A stretch of 64,000 nucleotides of DNA from Spirometra erinaceieuropaei (taxonomy: Eukaryota; Platyhelminthes; Cestoda; Diphyllobothriidea; Diphyllobothriidae): contig CACRXP010000001.1 in NCBI GenBank assembly GCA_902702965.1, positions 4,246,060 to 4,310,059 of the forward strand, written 5' to 3'. This document shows positions 1-10,645 of this stretch, one piece after another. The translations under genes were made by a program, and so were the position numbers. Numbering within the stretch: position 1 is the stretch's first letter; the number at the start of each line of letters is the position of its first letter. The notes below the pieces were generated by a model. It worked only from the letters and a program-made list of their open reading frames with translations, was not told the origin of the DNA and did no database searches.

Positions 1-106
1 AGAAAATGGCCACAAACGTCCGAAGACCAACACGCCATTGGCCATTGGCTGCCGTAGCAGCAGGATTAGCCAAACAAATCGCATCACCGTGACACGTGAG
101 CGCTCT

Positions 107-131
107 CAGGAGGAGGAGGAGGAGGTGGAGG
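107..131. repeat. (AGG)n-rich microsatellite
   Basis: A short run of AGG triplets, slightly interrupted towards its right end. It lies upstream of the candidate gene at 599 with no visible link to it. Confidence 0.8.
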
Positions 132-346
132 CAAGGGCGCGATGTCGGACGTAGCCGTCGCCAGGGCTATATTCACTAACCCACAGCCGCGCGGGCGCAC
201 ACATACACACACACAGAGAGAGAAACACTCGCGAGAACAAGACGCCGGTGTTTCACAGGTGCCCTCTCAACGGGAGACATTCTCCATCGTCCTCGCCTTT
301 TGTGCACATTTTTTCGTAGACGCGCGCGCACACACACTGCCACGAT

Positions 347-372
347 ACACACACACACACACACACACACAC
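347..372. repeat. (CA)n microsatellite
   Basis: A perfect CA dinucleotide run of about 13 units. Looser CA-rich stretches at 195-215 and 325-340 surround it. The open frames across this area (142-558 on plus, 176-454 on minus) are products of the repeat: their proteins are mainly His-Thr or Val-Cys runs. Confidence 0.9.
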
Positions 373-553
373 GCCCACAAACACTCTCAGAGAAGGTGGG
401 TTGCCGCGCCAGAACATAGACGTACGCACATGAGCCCACACGTGTCGGAGCCAACCGGAGATGCCTATTGTGATTATACGCCCGCTATTGACACAGCCAT
501 GCCAACGTCATCATCGCTGACACTACCCCAGCACGGACGCCAACTTTGCCGCT

Positions 554-560
554 TATAAAT
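554..560 (+). promoter_or_regulatory. TATA-like box upstream of the 599 frame
   Basis: TATAAAT lies about 40 bases before the ATG at 599. A pyrimidine-rich, initiator-like stretch ending CACTATGG follows it. This spacing would put a transcription start just upstream of the ATG and leave a very short leader. In an AT-rich genome such a match can arise by chance. Confidence 0.3.
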
Positions 561-598
561 TTCACGTCATTCCTAGACTGTGCATTTTCCACTGCACT

Positions 599-1654
599 AT
601 GGAGGCCTTTATTGAGATCTATCCCGACATGAACGCAAACCTGCTGGCTAATGTCACCCGAATCACGATAGAAAAGGTGCGTCGTATCCGTGGCTATGGT
701 CAGGCCCCACAACAGGCGCCGGCAGGGGAACCGGGCACAAAGTCGAACCAGGAGGTGCAGCAGCAGCAGCAACCCGGGATACCAAATCGGGTCATCCGGC
801 GGAGTAGTCTTCTGCAACAATTACTTATCAGCAAGATTGCCCAAAAAGTCAGTCAAATGTTGATGTACAGTCAGCCACAGCCGGAGGCTAGGAACTCGGT
901 CGTACACTCGGATATAGCACAGTCAGACCAACCGCGTCAAGGGAATTCTCAACAGGTCTCCAACATCAACGCCGCTAACGCATCAGGCGGACCGGTACCG
1001 CAACAACAACAACAAGAACAATGGCAGCGCCCAGACCTCTCCAGTACCCCACCAGCGCATTTGCCTCACCCCCCAGCTCTGCCAGTCAGTGTTACTGCAG
1101 GCTCTAAGCGCCCCTCCTCCTCATTTTCCTCCTCGTCCTCATGCGCTGAAGACGAAGAGGTGGATACTGTGGATGATCGACTGTTTGATTCAGTAAATCC
1201 GACTTCTGCCGAGCAGTCAATGCAGAACGCTAGTGGCAAACAGTCTCGACCTAAAAAGTCTCCACGAAAAAGCTGCTCCAACTCAACTGCTGAAGGGGTT
1301 TTTGTGTTTCCTCCTCGTTCTGCCGCTGGTGTTGAGCCTGTCGGCGTTGAGACAGTGCCAGAGGTAAATGCAACTCCAGCACCCTGCGGGAGTCAGTTGG
1401 CATCAGCAGGATCTCCCATAACTCGGTCCCTCTCCGAACCTCATCTTACCCATGTTGACCACCACGTGCCCGTGCAGAAATTGGTAGGTCTCTCCATCAG
1501 TGGTAATGAGCATGGTCGCGGTCAGCAGGTACTCTCCTATTCGGCCCCTGAGATCACGGCGGATGCCACCTGTAAGGGCTGCGTCCGATGTCCCACCACT
1601 GCCGCTTGGGCTCCCCCAACGGAACTGAGGCTGTGCCAGCCAATGACCCATTGA
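599..1654 (+). CDS. Hypothetical Gln/Ser-rich protein, 351 aa
   Basis: This is the longest frame in the window not explained by a retroelement, and I do not recognise the protein. The ATG has a good Kozak context (A at -3, G at +4). Residues 1-40 (starting MEAFIEIYPDMN) look helical and ordered. The rest looks disordered: Gln runs near residues 50 and 138, a Ser run followed by an acidic patch near 175-195, and a basic RPKKSPRKS stretch near 215-225 that could be a nuclear localisation signal. The C-terminal third is rich in Ala, Val and Pro. A TATA-like box sits 40 bases upstream and AATAAA lies about 275 bases downstream. It could be a single-exon gene, one exon of a spliced gene, or an ORF1/N-terminal piece of a retroelement. 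The N-terminal helix pattern loosely resembles short DNA-binding segments upstream of RT in some non-LTR elements. Confidence 0.45.
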   Translation: MEAFIEIYPDMNANLLANVTRITIEKVRRIRGYGQAPQQAPAGEPGTKSNQEVQQQQQPGIPNRVIRRSSLLQQLLISKIAQKVSQMLMYSQPQPEARNSVVHSDIAQSDQPRQGNSQQVSNINAANASGGPVPQQQQQEQWQRPDLSSTPPAHLPHPPALPVSVTAGSKRPSSSFSSSSSCAEDEEVDTVDDRLFDSVNPTSAEQSMQNASGKQSRPKKSPRKSCSNSTAEGVFVFPPRSAAGVEPVGVETVPEVNATPAPCGSQLASAGSPITRSLSEPHLTHVDHHVPVQKLVGLSISGNEHGRGQQVLSYSAPEITADATCKGCVRCPTTAAWAPPTELRLCQPMTH

Positions 1655-1927
1655 CGCTGTGAAGCGATCCTCTTCCCGCTCTGGCCCTGGTTCCGTGGCC
1701 AATCCCTGTACTCACTATCCAGGCTGAAATCTGACCCGCGTGTCTTTCGGCGCCCTGCTTGGGGATGTCGCGACAAATTGACGTCCGCGACTCGCAGGCC
1801 ATTACCTACTTTGGCCAGCGGCAACTGCATATATGTAAAAGACACCTTTTTTAGACGGGCTGCCCAAACCCGGCTCTTTTTCAGCCGGCCTACTGAAAAA
1901 GCATTTCTTAAATTTTTAAAATGACAA

Positions 1928-1933
1928 AATAAA
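1928..1933 (+). terminator. Candidate polyadenylation signal
   Basis: AATAAA in an A/T-rich stretch, about 275 bases after the stop of the 599-1654 frame. It is the first canonical signal after that frame and would fit a short 3' UTR. The motif is common by chance. Confidence 0.3.
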
Positions 1934-1959
1934 ATTAGCTCAAAGATCAATGGTTACTT

Positions 1960-3770
1960 TATGCCTAAGTGCAATATATGACAGGGACGATCTGCCAGGT
2001 AGCGTGATCGAAGATGCTGATAAATAAGATCAGACCATTTATTGTTTCCTTCCGAATGGATTTATGGATGCTTTCTGATATGTCCTTTACCAGTAGACAA
2101 CGAACATGTCCGACTTCTGTAAAGTGCACGTTGGTTTTGTAATTCCAAAAATCAAAATATAAGGTACCATCCATTGAATATACCCAGCTCCTGTCCGGAG
2201 AATGTTATTTCCGAGAAATAAATGGATTTAAACTAGATCCCCTGACTCAAACCACTTTAAGGGTGCGGCTGCAATAGTTATAAAAAGAGAAATTCCCCTC
2301 CTTAGACTCCTATCTTGCATTAAATGTGATAAAGATAGATAAGGACGGTTTATTTTGAAACCCGAGTCAGGACAAAAACACGGCAATACAGCTTAACATT
2401 CATTTGATTCTGTTTGTTCGTTTGTACGCATAGCCTTAGGGATAGAAATTATTTTAAGCGGCATAATCACCAACGGGATTGTCAGCTTAATAGTTAGCAT
2501 TTTCCCGGTGAGCACTCTTTTTGGTTCTGATGCCTGGAAAACAACAGTTATTGTTCAGCAATTAAAATGAACTATTAGTAAATCCTATTAGTTGCTATTT
2601 TCAACTACGCTAATTTTAAACAGCGTTCGTTCTTTATTTAAGAATAGGTCGAAAATACGAATACTTTTCACGAGTTACGAGCGGGCACTCCTAGAAGGAA
2701 TGAATAAAGCAGCCGGGCTGTAAATACATTTCTAAAAACATGATCTAGTTGGACTACCTGAGAAAGCCCGGTTTCATCATTGACGAAATGCTTTACCTTA
2801 CGCAGAAGAATGGCTCAGTCGTTTGTTCCGTCATGATCGAAAGTGCAACCTGCAGTACTCTTGTTGTACTGACCTATCCTTAAATTTCCTGCCAAGTTAA
2901 CGAAGTCGAAGAGATTTTGTCGGGCTTACAAGGCGTCAGAGTTCACGGACCATTCTGAAAACCGCATTTCGCACCGTGGCAGTTTTACTGGTTTATGTGG
3001 TGTACGTAGAGCGCACTTGCTTGGTCCGAAACGTTTACTCCAAGGTTTCTCGCATTGTTTTTGTCACAGAGGTGACTGGCATAGTGGCCGGCATAAGTTC
3101 TGGCATATTGTCTGCGCCAGTTGTGTAGGTAACAAGCATATTTTATTCCCCCTTTCACCTCTTCCTTCTCGAGGAGGCAATGCCCTGAAGGTCGGTGCCT
3201 ATGCACATGAATGATACTATGGCAACCAATCATCACCTTAAAGAGTCACGCGACTTTAGCTTCACGGACTTAGTCACTGTTGGCTAAGTCCCCCCTGTTA
3301 TTCGTCCTCCGTAAATTCGCCTTTCATTAAATTTTCGACGCTCGCGTGTTACCTACAATCTAAGGCAGAACTGTCTTAATTTATGTGATTGATAAACAGT
3401 TGGAATTTGCGCCTAATATGAGGGAGTTATTTCGTCTTACGAGCCATGAACCACGCCGTTTATACTGTCTCTGCGGGTTTCCATGAACAAAGATATCGCA
3501 CGGTTTTTCTGAAAGGATTCTTATCCGGCAGTATTCAACCTGCTTGATTGGCTGTAAGCGGGACTGGGAGCTTGCCAACTGATATTTAAGCCCACCTTGG
3601 AGCCATTGAATGTGCGCCACACGAAAGTTTAAGATAATGGTTAAAGTGTTTTTAAGTAGGTGACTGTGGAACAAGAGAGCCTTTGAAAGTCATTGTCGAA
3701 GTGTAAGCTCCTGCAACCGACGCCTAAGATTGCATCAATATACCTTCGCGGTTTTGCATGGGAATACGGA
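1960..3770. other. Unassigned DNA
   Basis: No frame, RNA or repeat boundary that I can support. Open frames here are under 100 codons and have no recognisable motif. Confidence 0.6.
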
Positions 3771-3776
3771 CTCTGG

Positions 3777-4009
3777 CCCTAAATTTCAGGTGGGTTAGAT
3801 GTAGGGTTAGGATTTGGGTTAGTGCTATGACATGTTAATATGTATTCCTAGAATTCAGCTCGAGGCCGCCTGTACTTCGGCGAGGGGGGTTCCTACTCCC
3901 ATACCCGACTCCTAATCCTTCTAATTCTAACCTTAGCTGTGACACTGGCCCTCATAACCCCAGCTCTAATCACCACACCAATCATAACACTACCTCCTGG
4001 AATTTAGGG
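3777..4009. repeat. Short inverted-repeat element with TTAGGG-like interior
   Basis: CCCTAAATTTCAGG (3777-3790) and CCTGGAATTTAGGG (3996-4009) are inverted repeats with one mismatch, bounding about 230 bases. The interior holds degenerate GGGTTAG/CTAACC words on both sides of a GC-rich middle. A second diverged copy of the right end plus its GC-rich flank lies in direct orientation near 3849-3890. This could be a small non-autonomous DNA element, but I saw only this copy. Confidence 0.35.
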
Positions 4010-5990
4010 CGACGCCGTCTGTAATGCGGGGAATCCATATCTTTTAGCTCGACCGCCTTTTTCATAAATTGTTGCCCGGGTCTGTCCGGAGAAGTGCAGA
4101 AAGCATTAGGAAAGGTGATGACTTACATGAATTGTCAACAGCCATTTTCTGAAAGTTAAACTCAAATCATTCGAGTTGGTACTTGCGTAATTAGCGTGGA
4201 AGTGTCCTTGCCAGAAGGTCTGTGTCTGGCAGTGCGCTCGTATGACACTCGCGAAGAAACGAGTGGTGTGCAATCTGGACATGTTACTGGCAGCGACTGG
4301 GGAGGGTTACCGGAATAGTCAAAACTCTCATATAGGCTTGAATACTCCCGATTGCAACCTATATGACGTGAATCCATGACTCGGATAGTACAGATTTTGA
4401 CTCAGATGACTGATGATCAACGGAAACAAGTTCAAACGTCAGGTCTTTTTGACTTTGGGTTTGATGGGGCTGGCTGATGCCGGTGAAAATTAGGGTGAAA
4501 AGTTTCATTCCACTTTTCCTGCCCCTGGTAGTACCAACTCGCGATTACCTGCCTTCTTTTCGGTCCGCTACTTAGAACCGGATGACGGGCGCAACATAAA
4601 CCGACTAGTATAATAATGGGATTATTAGAACCTGGGATGTATTTTACATTCAAGCCAAATGCTCAACTGACGCATTGAGACAGTTACTGTCCACTTTGTC
4701 TCACCAGCGTGGTGGATTAAATCTAAAGAAGGTAGAAGTAGTAGTGGCAGGGACAAATCACCAGAGCCTGATGTCACTTCATGTGACATCAGGATGACTA
4801 CTACTCGCACCGTCTTGAAGTCCTGAAGCAAGCAAGATGATCGAGCGAGTGTCGCTGCCAGCTGAACTTCGGTCTTTTTTCACGTTGTTACGTTGCTTAG
4901 GTATGTTTACACCCGTCAGTCACCTTGGAACCTCAGCATCTCTAGCACCCAAGATTCGTGCTCGTTGAATTTCAGGCCATTGTATGAAATTACCCCGACG
5001 CTGTTAACAGCATTCCTTGGATGGCTGAATGGCCCGTGATAGCTACGCACTTCACTCGGAGATAAATGGTTAAAAACATTTTTTCTGCTGCCAATTCACA
5101 TACAGCTAATAGAACGTACCTTAAATGAGGACCACCCTTATTATCCAGATCATTCTTAACTTAAGCCTTATGCGGACTTCAGTCACAGAAAGCGGTGACT
5201 GGACTGGCTTTTTAGGGACTGTTATCTGTACCGTGACTGTAGCAGGACCTTCTGTTAAATAAGGAGAAATAATTTAACAGTTGACTCTCTAGCTAGCGAC
5301 GTGGTACCTCGGAACCAACTCGCATTTTGTTTGGAATTCTTCATGCCTTTTTGCAAGGTTTTGCGTTGATTTTAGAATATCATCTGACAATCCTACCTCT
5401 GTGAATTTCCCAACTGGACAAAAGAAAATTTCTGCACACTCAAGGCGCGACACCATTTCCCACACATGAGTTTGGTGGTAAAGAAACTCTTTAGTGTGCA
5501 GCTCTGCGGTAATGTCAAAATTTCACAGTTTGGTGCACCTCAAGACACTTGGGCGCTTTAAGCTGTATCCTCGAACTGCTGGTGGTTCTCAACGGTATTG
5601 GAACAGTGAGAAGAGACACTCCAGTAGAGAAGTGGGTAGGCACAACCGCGACCTTCTAACGTGTTCAGTTGGCAGATACGGCGGATGGTGTGTTGCCAAT
5701 TGCGACGTTTGACCTCTAAACACGGTCTATGACCGACAAAATTCCGAGTACGCGGCGCATGATCACAAGGCGCACGCGTAGCACACGTAGCTTGGATGAT
5801 TTTTTTCACTTTGGATACGCGCCAGGGCTTCGCTTGCCGGTGGACGGCACTTGGTGCGTCTGTCGACCGACCACCCGTGACCGAACAAAACGGCAAATGC
5901 ACAAGGACACAGACAGCAACATCGGTGCTGTATTTGAGCGCACAATGCAGAGGCAACAAAGGAACGAGGTGATTGGCTGCTGGGGCTGAA
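4010..5990. other. Unassigned DNA
   Basis: No recognisable gene. The only structure I can support is the long palindrome at 4736-4806, listed separately. The open frames on both strands near 5500-5990 overlap each other and have no motif. Confidence 0.6.
4736..4806. repeat. Long imperfect palindrome
   Basis: The centre is a perfect 11-bp stem: CCTGATGTCAC at 4767-4777, loop TTCAT, then GTGACATCAGG at 4783-4793. Further out, AGTAGTAGT on the left faces ACTACTACT on the right, so the inverted symmetry spans about 70 bases with an unpaired stretch between inner and outer stems. Confidence 0.7.
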
Positions 5991-5994
5991 GATA

Positions 5995-6969
5995 CAGTAG
6001 GCGGGCTAACTCATGAAATATCAACCGAAATTTCGAAATGCGTTTCGTTTCGAAAAGATTAATTAAGTAGGGTTGTAGAACTAGTCGGCTTGCAACATAA
6101 TTCCATTATGATCCAGTTACCTCAGGGTGCCGGCTTTTGAATGGACTTATTTCCGACTGCATGCAAGAACTACACTCTGTAAAAATGACTACTCATGTAG
6201 CATGCATTTTTCTCATTGATTTTCGATGTCATTAGAACGTCAATTATATTTCATGGCATTCATGCATAAAGATACTCATTCTTCTACTCATTCGGTAGAA
6301 AATTACGTCTTCTTTCAATTTTGTACTCGAAGAAGGGGTATAATTCGGTTTAAAAAAACTTTTCCAATTCCCGAATAATTTTGATCTCGACGTGCCGTTA
6401 CACATGCATTCAGGGTATATTTTCCGCGTACGGAAAACCGTAAATTTCTCTACGGTATTCAGATGAGATCATATGGGTTTGATAGAATTTGGCAGTGGAT
6501 TTGAGCCATATTGTTAACTTTGAAAACAACACTAGTAAATGCACAAACATGACGTTTTATGAACGTCCATTTCACGGTATTAAAAATCTCACAATTAGAA
6601 ACTTTTTAAGACCGAATTATACCCTCTTTCTGGGCATACGATTCAATAAGAAAGTAATTTTCTACCGAATAAGTGGAAGAATTAACATTTTTGGGCATGT
6701 TTTCTATGAAATATAATTGGCGTTCTAATGGCATTGGAAATCAATTAGAAAAATGCATGCTACTTATGGTGTCATTTTTTACAGAGTGTAGTTCCTGCAT
6801 GCAGCCGAAACGGGGTTTGTTTGAAACTGGGTATCCTGAACTAACCGAATTATTATAGCATTATGTTGCAGGCTGACTAGTTTTACAACACTACGGAATT
6901 AATCTTTTTGAAACGAAAACGCATTTCGGAATTTCGGTTGACATTTTACGAGTAAGCCCACCTGCTGTG
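5995..6969. mobile_element. Foldback MITE, family M1, copy 1
   Basis: About 975 bases with terminal inverted repeats (CAGTAGGCGGGCTAACTCAT at the left, complement at the right). Inverted similarity extends far inward: the left-half words CTCATTCGGTAGAAAATTACG and GGGTATAATTCGG recur as complements in the right half, so most of the element folds on itself. The centre contains CCGCGTACGGAAAACCG. It carries no coding capacity. TA lies directly before the left end, and TGTA follows the right end. Long inverted arms, AT-richness and TA flanks suggest a non-autonomous Tc1/mariner-like foldback element. Confidence 0.8.
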
Positions 6970-6971
6970 TA

Positions 6972-7690
6972 TCCCCAGGCCCTGCACAGTCAATATTTCT
7001 GGAGAAGTTGCTTCATCTTGTTAGCAGACTGCGAGACTTGAGAGACCTGCTGGTAGAAAACGCCTTAAGTGTACTTGGGAATCTAGTGACTGATCTCTCA
7101 GTTGGTGCTGGGCGATCTGTTAATTAAGCTACTGCTACCACATTTGTCGGCTGTTAACAGTAATTAGTAGGCCCTTGATGCATGCCTTTTAGGCGAACAC
7201 ATCATTGAGAAAAGTCTATCAAGTGAGCACCGCTTCTGTACAATACCTGCTAGTCATAAGTTAGTCCAAATGACGAAATATCTGTGGACTGTGGCGAACG
7301 GTTGCGATTGGTTTAGTTAAGCCGTTGCTTTCACAGTTAGCGCGAAGGCGTCTCCAAGTGAGGTGGGTGTAACGGATCGATTGATGTGGGTTCGAGTAAG
7401 CGATGCTTGTACGCGTAAATGCTTGTATCGTGCGTTCCGACAGAAAGATTGAGCCTAGACCTTCAGTTTGTCAAAATGTGACCTACAAATTCTAACAAAC
7501 CAGCAGGCTAAATTAAGAAAATTGGAATGGCTATTAAAAGCACGATTTTTGGCGACACCACAAACTGTAGCGACAAGGGTCATAAGTACAAAACTTAGTG
7601 AGGGAGTCCCACGGTACCTGACCGCCCCCGCGCAAAAGCGAAGTCAGCATTTAGTTGGAATTGTAAAGGACAGGCTTTTTTAATTGGGTT
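6972..7690. other. Unassigned DNA
   Basis: No gene, RNA or repeat identified between the first MITE and the LTR-like stretch. Confidence 0.5.
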
Positions 7691-7960
7691 TGTTTTGATT
7701 TTTTTGTTAACGTCCCCCTGGGTGAGATTCCGTTTCCTTGGAAGCCACGGTGACGGAGCACGAATCGGACGCGCTGACGGTGGAACCACAAGTACCGGCA
7801 CCCCGACCGGAGGAAGGATAAATCAGAGGAAGGCTTCTACGCCCCCTTCTGGTTTCACACTCCGTTGTCTCTCCCCCTCGCCCTTTGACCTAAATCCCTT
7901 GACCCACACCTCCCCAGACCACCGTTTAATAAACGTTCCATTGGTGACGATTCAGTTCTG
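7690..7960 (+). mobile_element. Possible LTR end plus primer-binding site
   Basis: A pyrimidine-rich stretch with AATAAA near 7928 is followed directly by TTGGTGACGATTCAG at about 7938. LTR retrotransposons of the CsRn1/Gypsy group often have a primer-binding site starting TGGTGACC, complementary to tRNA-Trp; the first eight bases here fit that pattern and the rest diverge. No matching second LTR was found in the window, so this would be a solo or truncated end. Weak call. Confidence 0.2.
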
Positions 7961-8022
7961 ATATTTTCTGTTGAAGTCCGTGTGTTTGAGTGTTCGAGAT
8001 CCTCCTGCAAGGAAGTTTCATA

Positions 8023-8271
8023 ATGAATACGCCTGCAGCGACCTCTATCGACGATCAACGTCAATCACCCTCTAAGGACATCACTCAAGACGAGACTAAG
8101 CCGTCGGGTAGCCCGAGTATTACAGGGATCATAGCTGCAGAATTGAAACGTTCGCCTCTGCCTTGTGCCAGTTACCTCTCGAGACGATGGAAGACGTATA
8201 ATCGTAAGTTTTCCATTTATTTTCGCTCTCATAGAGTCTTGTCTTGTATTAACCTACCTCATCCGGCCTAA
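8023..8271 (+). CDS. Possible short exon, unknown product
   Basis: A frame starting MNTPAATSIDDQ, hydrophilic and rich in Ser, Thr, Asp and Pro. Codon 61 is followed immediately by GTAAGT (8205-8210), a consensus 5' splice site, so a real exon would end at 8204 rather than at the open-frame stop at 8271. I found no convincing acceptor and partner exon; the frame at 8475-8747 (Ser/acidic-rich) is a possible but unsupported continuation. It could instead be the start of a Gag-like frame behind the LTR-like stretch at 7690-7960. Confidence 0.2.
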   Translation: MNTPAATSIDDQRQSPSKDITQDETKPSGSPSITGIIAAELKRSPLPCASYLSRRWKTYNRKFSIYFRSHRVLSCINLPHPA

Positions 8272-8279
8272 CGATACTC

Positions 8280-8900
8280 TCCTTAACTGCTAGATGCAAA
8301 ATCTCAAAGAAGAAAGCAAAGATGGTTAGCTGTGTTCCCTTGTGTGAGTTCAATGAAGCAAGCAAGTGTTTGGCAGGCCAATTTCGTTCGTCAATAGCCC
8401 TATGCAGTGTTGTTTTTTGACTGCCAGCTGTCGGAAAAGACTATAAGGGCGTAAAACGGCGTCTGAAACTTATCTTGCAAGCTCTGTTTACTTTTAGGGT
8501 AACTTTTTTGGTTTTCGAGGCCCTTCAAGCGACTTCCGGCCAAGCGTCTGCCTTAAGGCGATCTTATAAGAGTCCGACTTTTAAAAGCTTGGGATTTATA
8601 ACGAAGAAGATGGGAAAACTAAAAGTGTCGCTTTCGCCATCAGACAGTTATGCTTCCGCGCCAAACAGCGAGGATTCCGAGCCCAATTGGTCAGATGACT
8701 CAACACCCTACTGCCTGACCTGCAGGCTCATTATCCGTAGACTATGATCAGGAATATTCAGTTACTTGAGATCACGAAGTGAATACGGATCTGCTCTGCA
8801 TGTAGACCGGAGGAGACTTCCCGCTTTGCCTTTCAGCTGAGGTCCCGACCTTATGGGTTCAAGGTGTCGGTCCTCACGGCCTGGAGTTGTGATATAAATA
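8280..8900. other. Unassigned DNA
   Basis: Contains the 90-codon frame 8475-8747 (+), which has a Ser/Asp/Glu-rich second half and no recognisable domain. Nothing else could be supported. Confidence 0.4.
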
Positions 8901-8920
8901 ACCCTAATCTAATTCTGCCT

Positions 8921-9002
8921 CTGGGGATGGATTCGAGTGTGAATCCGAAACGCCAGGCGGATGAAACTCTTGTTCCGGTGACCATGTCCTCTTCGTCCCT
9001 GA
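8921..9002 (+). ncRNA. Degenerate hammerhead-ribozyme repeat (H1)
   Basis: Helix II is perfect (GGATTC, six-base loop, GAATCC) and is followed by GAAACGCC. The conserved CTGANGA box has decayed to CTGGGGA, and U16.1 of the cleavage triplet is changed (GCC instead of GTC), so it should not cleave. The ~50 bases downstream (GGCGGATGAAACTCTTGTTCC and beyond) match the downstream parts of the copies at 12653 and 61371, showing it is a dispersed repeat and not a chance motif. Confidence 0.6.
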
Positions 9003-9651
9003 TCGGAGAGTGACAATAAATGATCCAAGAGTGCCCACCGCAGTCCCCGCTGTTTTCTGCGTGCAATGCTCCTCAGTTAATTATTCGTTGTGGTTGTTTT
9101 TGTGCTCTGCGCTCCGAGGGCCCTAGATTAAAGGACCGAAGTGACCCAGCAACGCACTATTCATCCTAAAATTAGTAGGACTGCTTTCTAATGACTGACG
9201 GGATGCTGAGTGAAAGGAAACGTCTCTGGTCATAGCTTCATAGGAAGATGATGAGTGTTTTCCAGCAATCTCCTAGGATCGAAAAGCCTTCAAGAGTACA
9301 TGAAATCCTTATAGAAGTTATGAGTACACAGGAGATCTCAGATTTGGTACATTACTTACAAATAACAGCTCTCACTTAAGGGATCAATACAAGTTTCACA
9401 CACGGGGTTTCACTGGATCTTGACGGTGAGTACCAGGAAGCAGTTGAAATAACTGGGGCGCGTTCGGATTCTCAGTCTAGCCCGCCAAAAGAGTCAGACA
9501 CTGAGAATTTTTGTGGAAAAACAGGGGCTGAGTTACCCATCAAAGTTAACAGTCCTCGCATTCGCCCTGATTGTTCCTATTTGGTGTAACAGTTGCCTGA
9601 TCGTGCATATCCGACGAGCGATATGCTGTTGAGACGGATAGAGTTAATGTA

Positions 9652-10643
9652 CAGTAGGTGGGCTAACTCATGAAATGTCAGACGAAATTCTGAAATGCGT
9701 TTTCGTTTCGAAAAGATTAATTAAGTAGGGTTGTAGAACTGGTCAGCCCGCAACATAATTCTATAATATTTCAGTTACGTCAGGATGCCGTCTTTCGAAT
9801 GAACTTCCTTCCGGCTGCATACAAAAACTGCACTCTGTCAAAAAAGACTACATACGTAGCATGAATTTTCCTAATTGATTTTCTGAGTCCCTAAATGTCC
9901 AATTATATTTCATGGAAAAAACGCACAAACATATTCGTTCTTTTGCTCATTCGGTAGATACTTACGTCTTCTAATTTTAGGCTCGAACGAGAAACGTTAT
10001 TCGGTTTTCAAAAGGTTTCTAATAGTGGGACTTTTATATACCGTGAAATGGCCGTTCATAAAACGTTATGTCTCTGCATTTACCAATGAGGCTTGTAAAA
10101 TTAACAATATGGATCAAATCCACTGCTTGATTTTATGAACACTATATGGTCCCCCTTTATTACCGTAGAGAAATATGTGGTTTTCCGTACGCGGAAAATA
10201 TATGGTCTGTAGTTTAAAAACGCTGAATGCATGTGTGGCGGTAGAGCGGATTTAAAATTATTCGGGAATGGAAAAAGTTGTTAAAAACCGAATTATACCC
10301 TTCCATCAAGTATAAAATTGGGCAAAGACGTAATTTTCTACCAGATGAGCGAGAAAAGGAATATTTTTATGCATGGTTTCCATGAAATATAATTGGACAT
10401 TTAGGAGCATCGAAAATCAATGAGGGAAATTCATGCTCCGTATGTAGTCATTTTTTAAGGAGTGCAGTTTTTGTATGCAGCCGGAAGGAAGTTCATTCGA
10501 AAGACGGCGTCCTGGGGTAACCGAAATATTATAGAATTATGTTGCAGGCTGACCAGTTTCACAACCCTACTTAATTAATCTTTTCGAAACGAAAACGCGT
10601 TTTGGAATTTCGGTTGACATTTCATGAGTTAGCCCACATACTG
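9652..10643. mobile_element. Foldback MITE, family M1, copy 2
   Basis: The clearest copy. CAGTAGGTGGGCTAACTCAT begins at 9652 and its diverged complement ends at 10643. TA directly flanks both ends (9650-9651 and 10644-10645), as expected of a TA target-site duplication. The two halves are inverted repeats of each other around a centre near 10160-10190 that contains CCGTACGCGGAAAATA. No coding capacity. It shares ends, centre and internal words with the copies at 5995, 19241 and 27734. Confidence 0.88.
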
Positions 10644-10645
10644 TA

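Noticed and set aside
142..558. Overlapping open frames on both strands across the CA-rich region
   Set aside because: Both frames are products of the CA/GT repeat; the residues are repeat-driven, with no domain.
4410..4444. CTGATGA followed by AAACGTCAGG, resembling a hammerhead repeat
   Set aside because: The bases between do not form helix II and GAAA is not in the right place; at best an unrecognisable relic.
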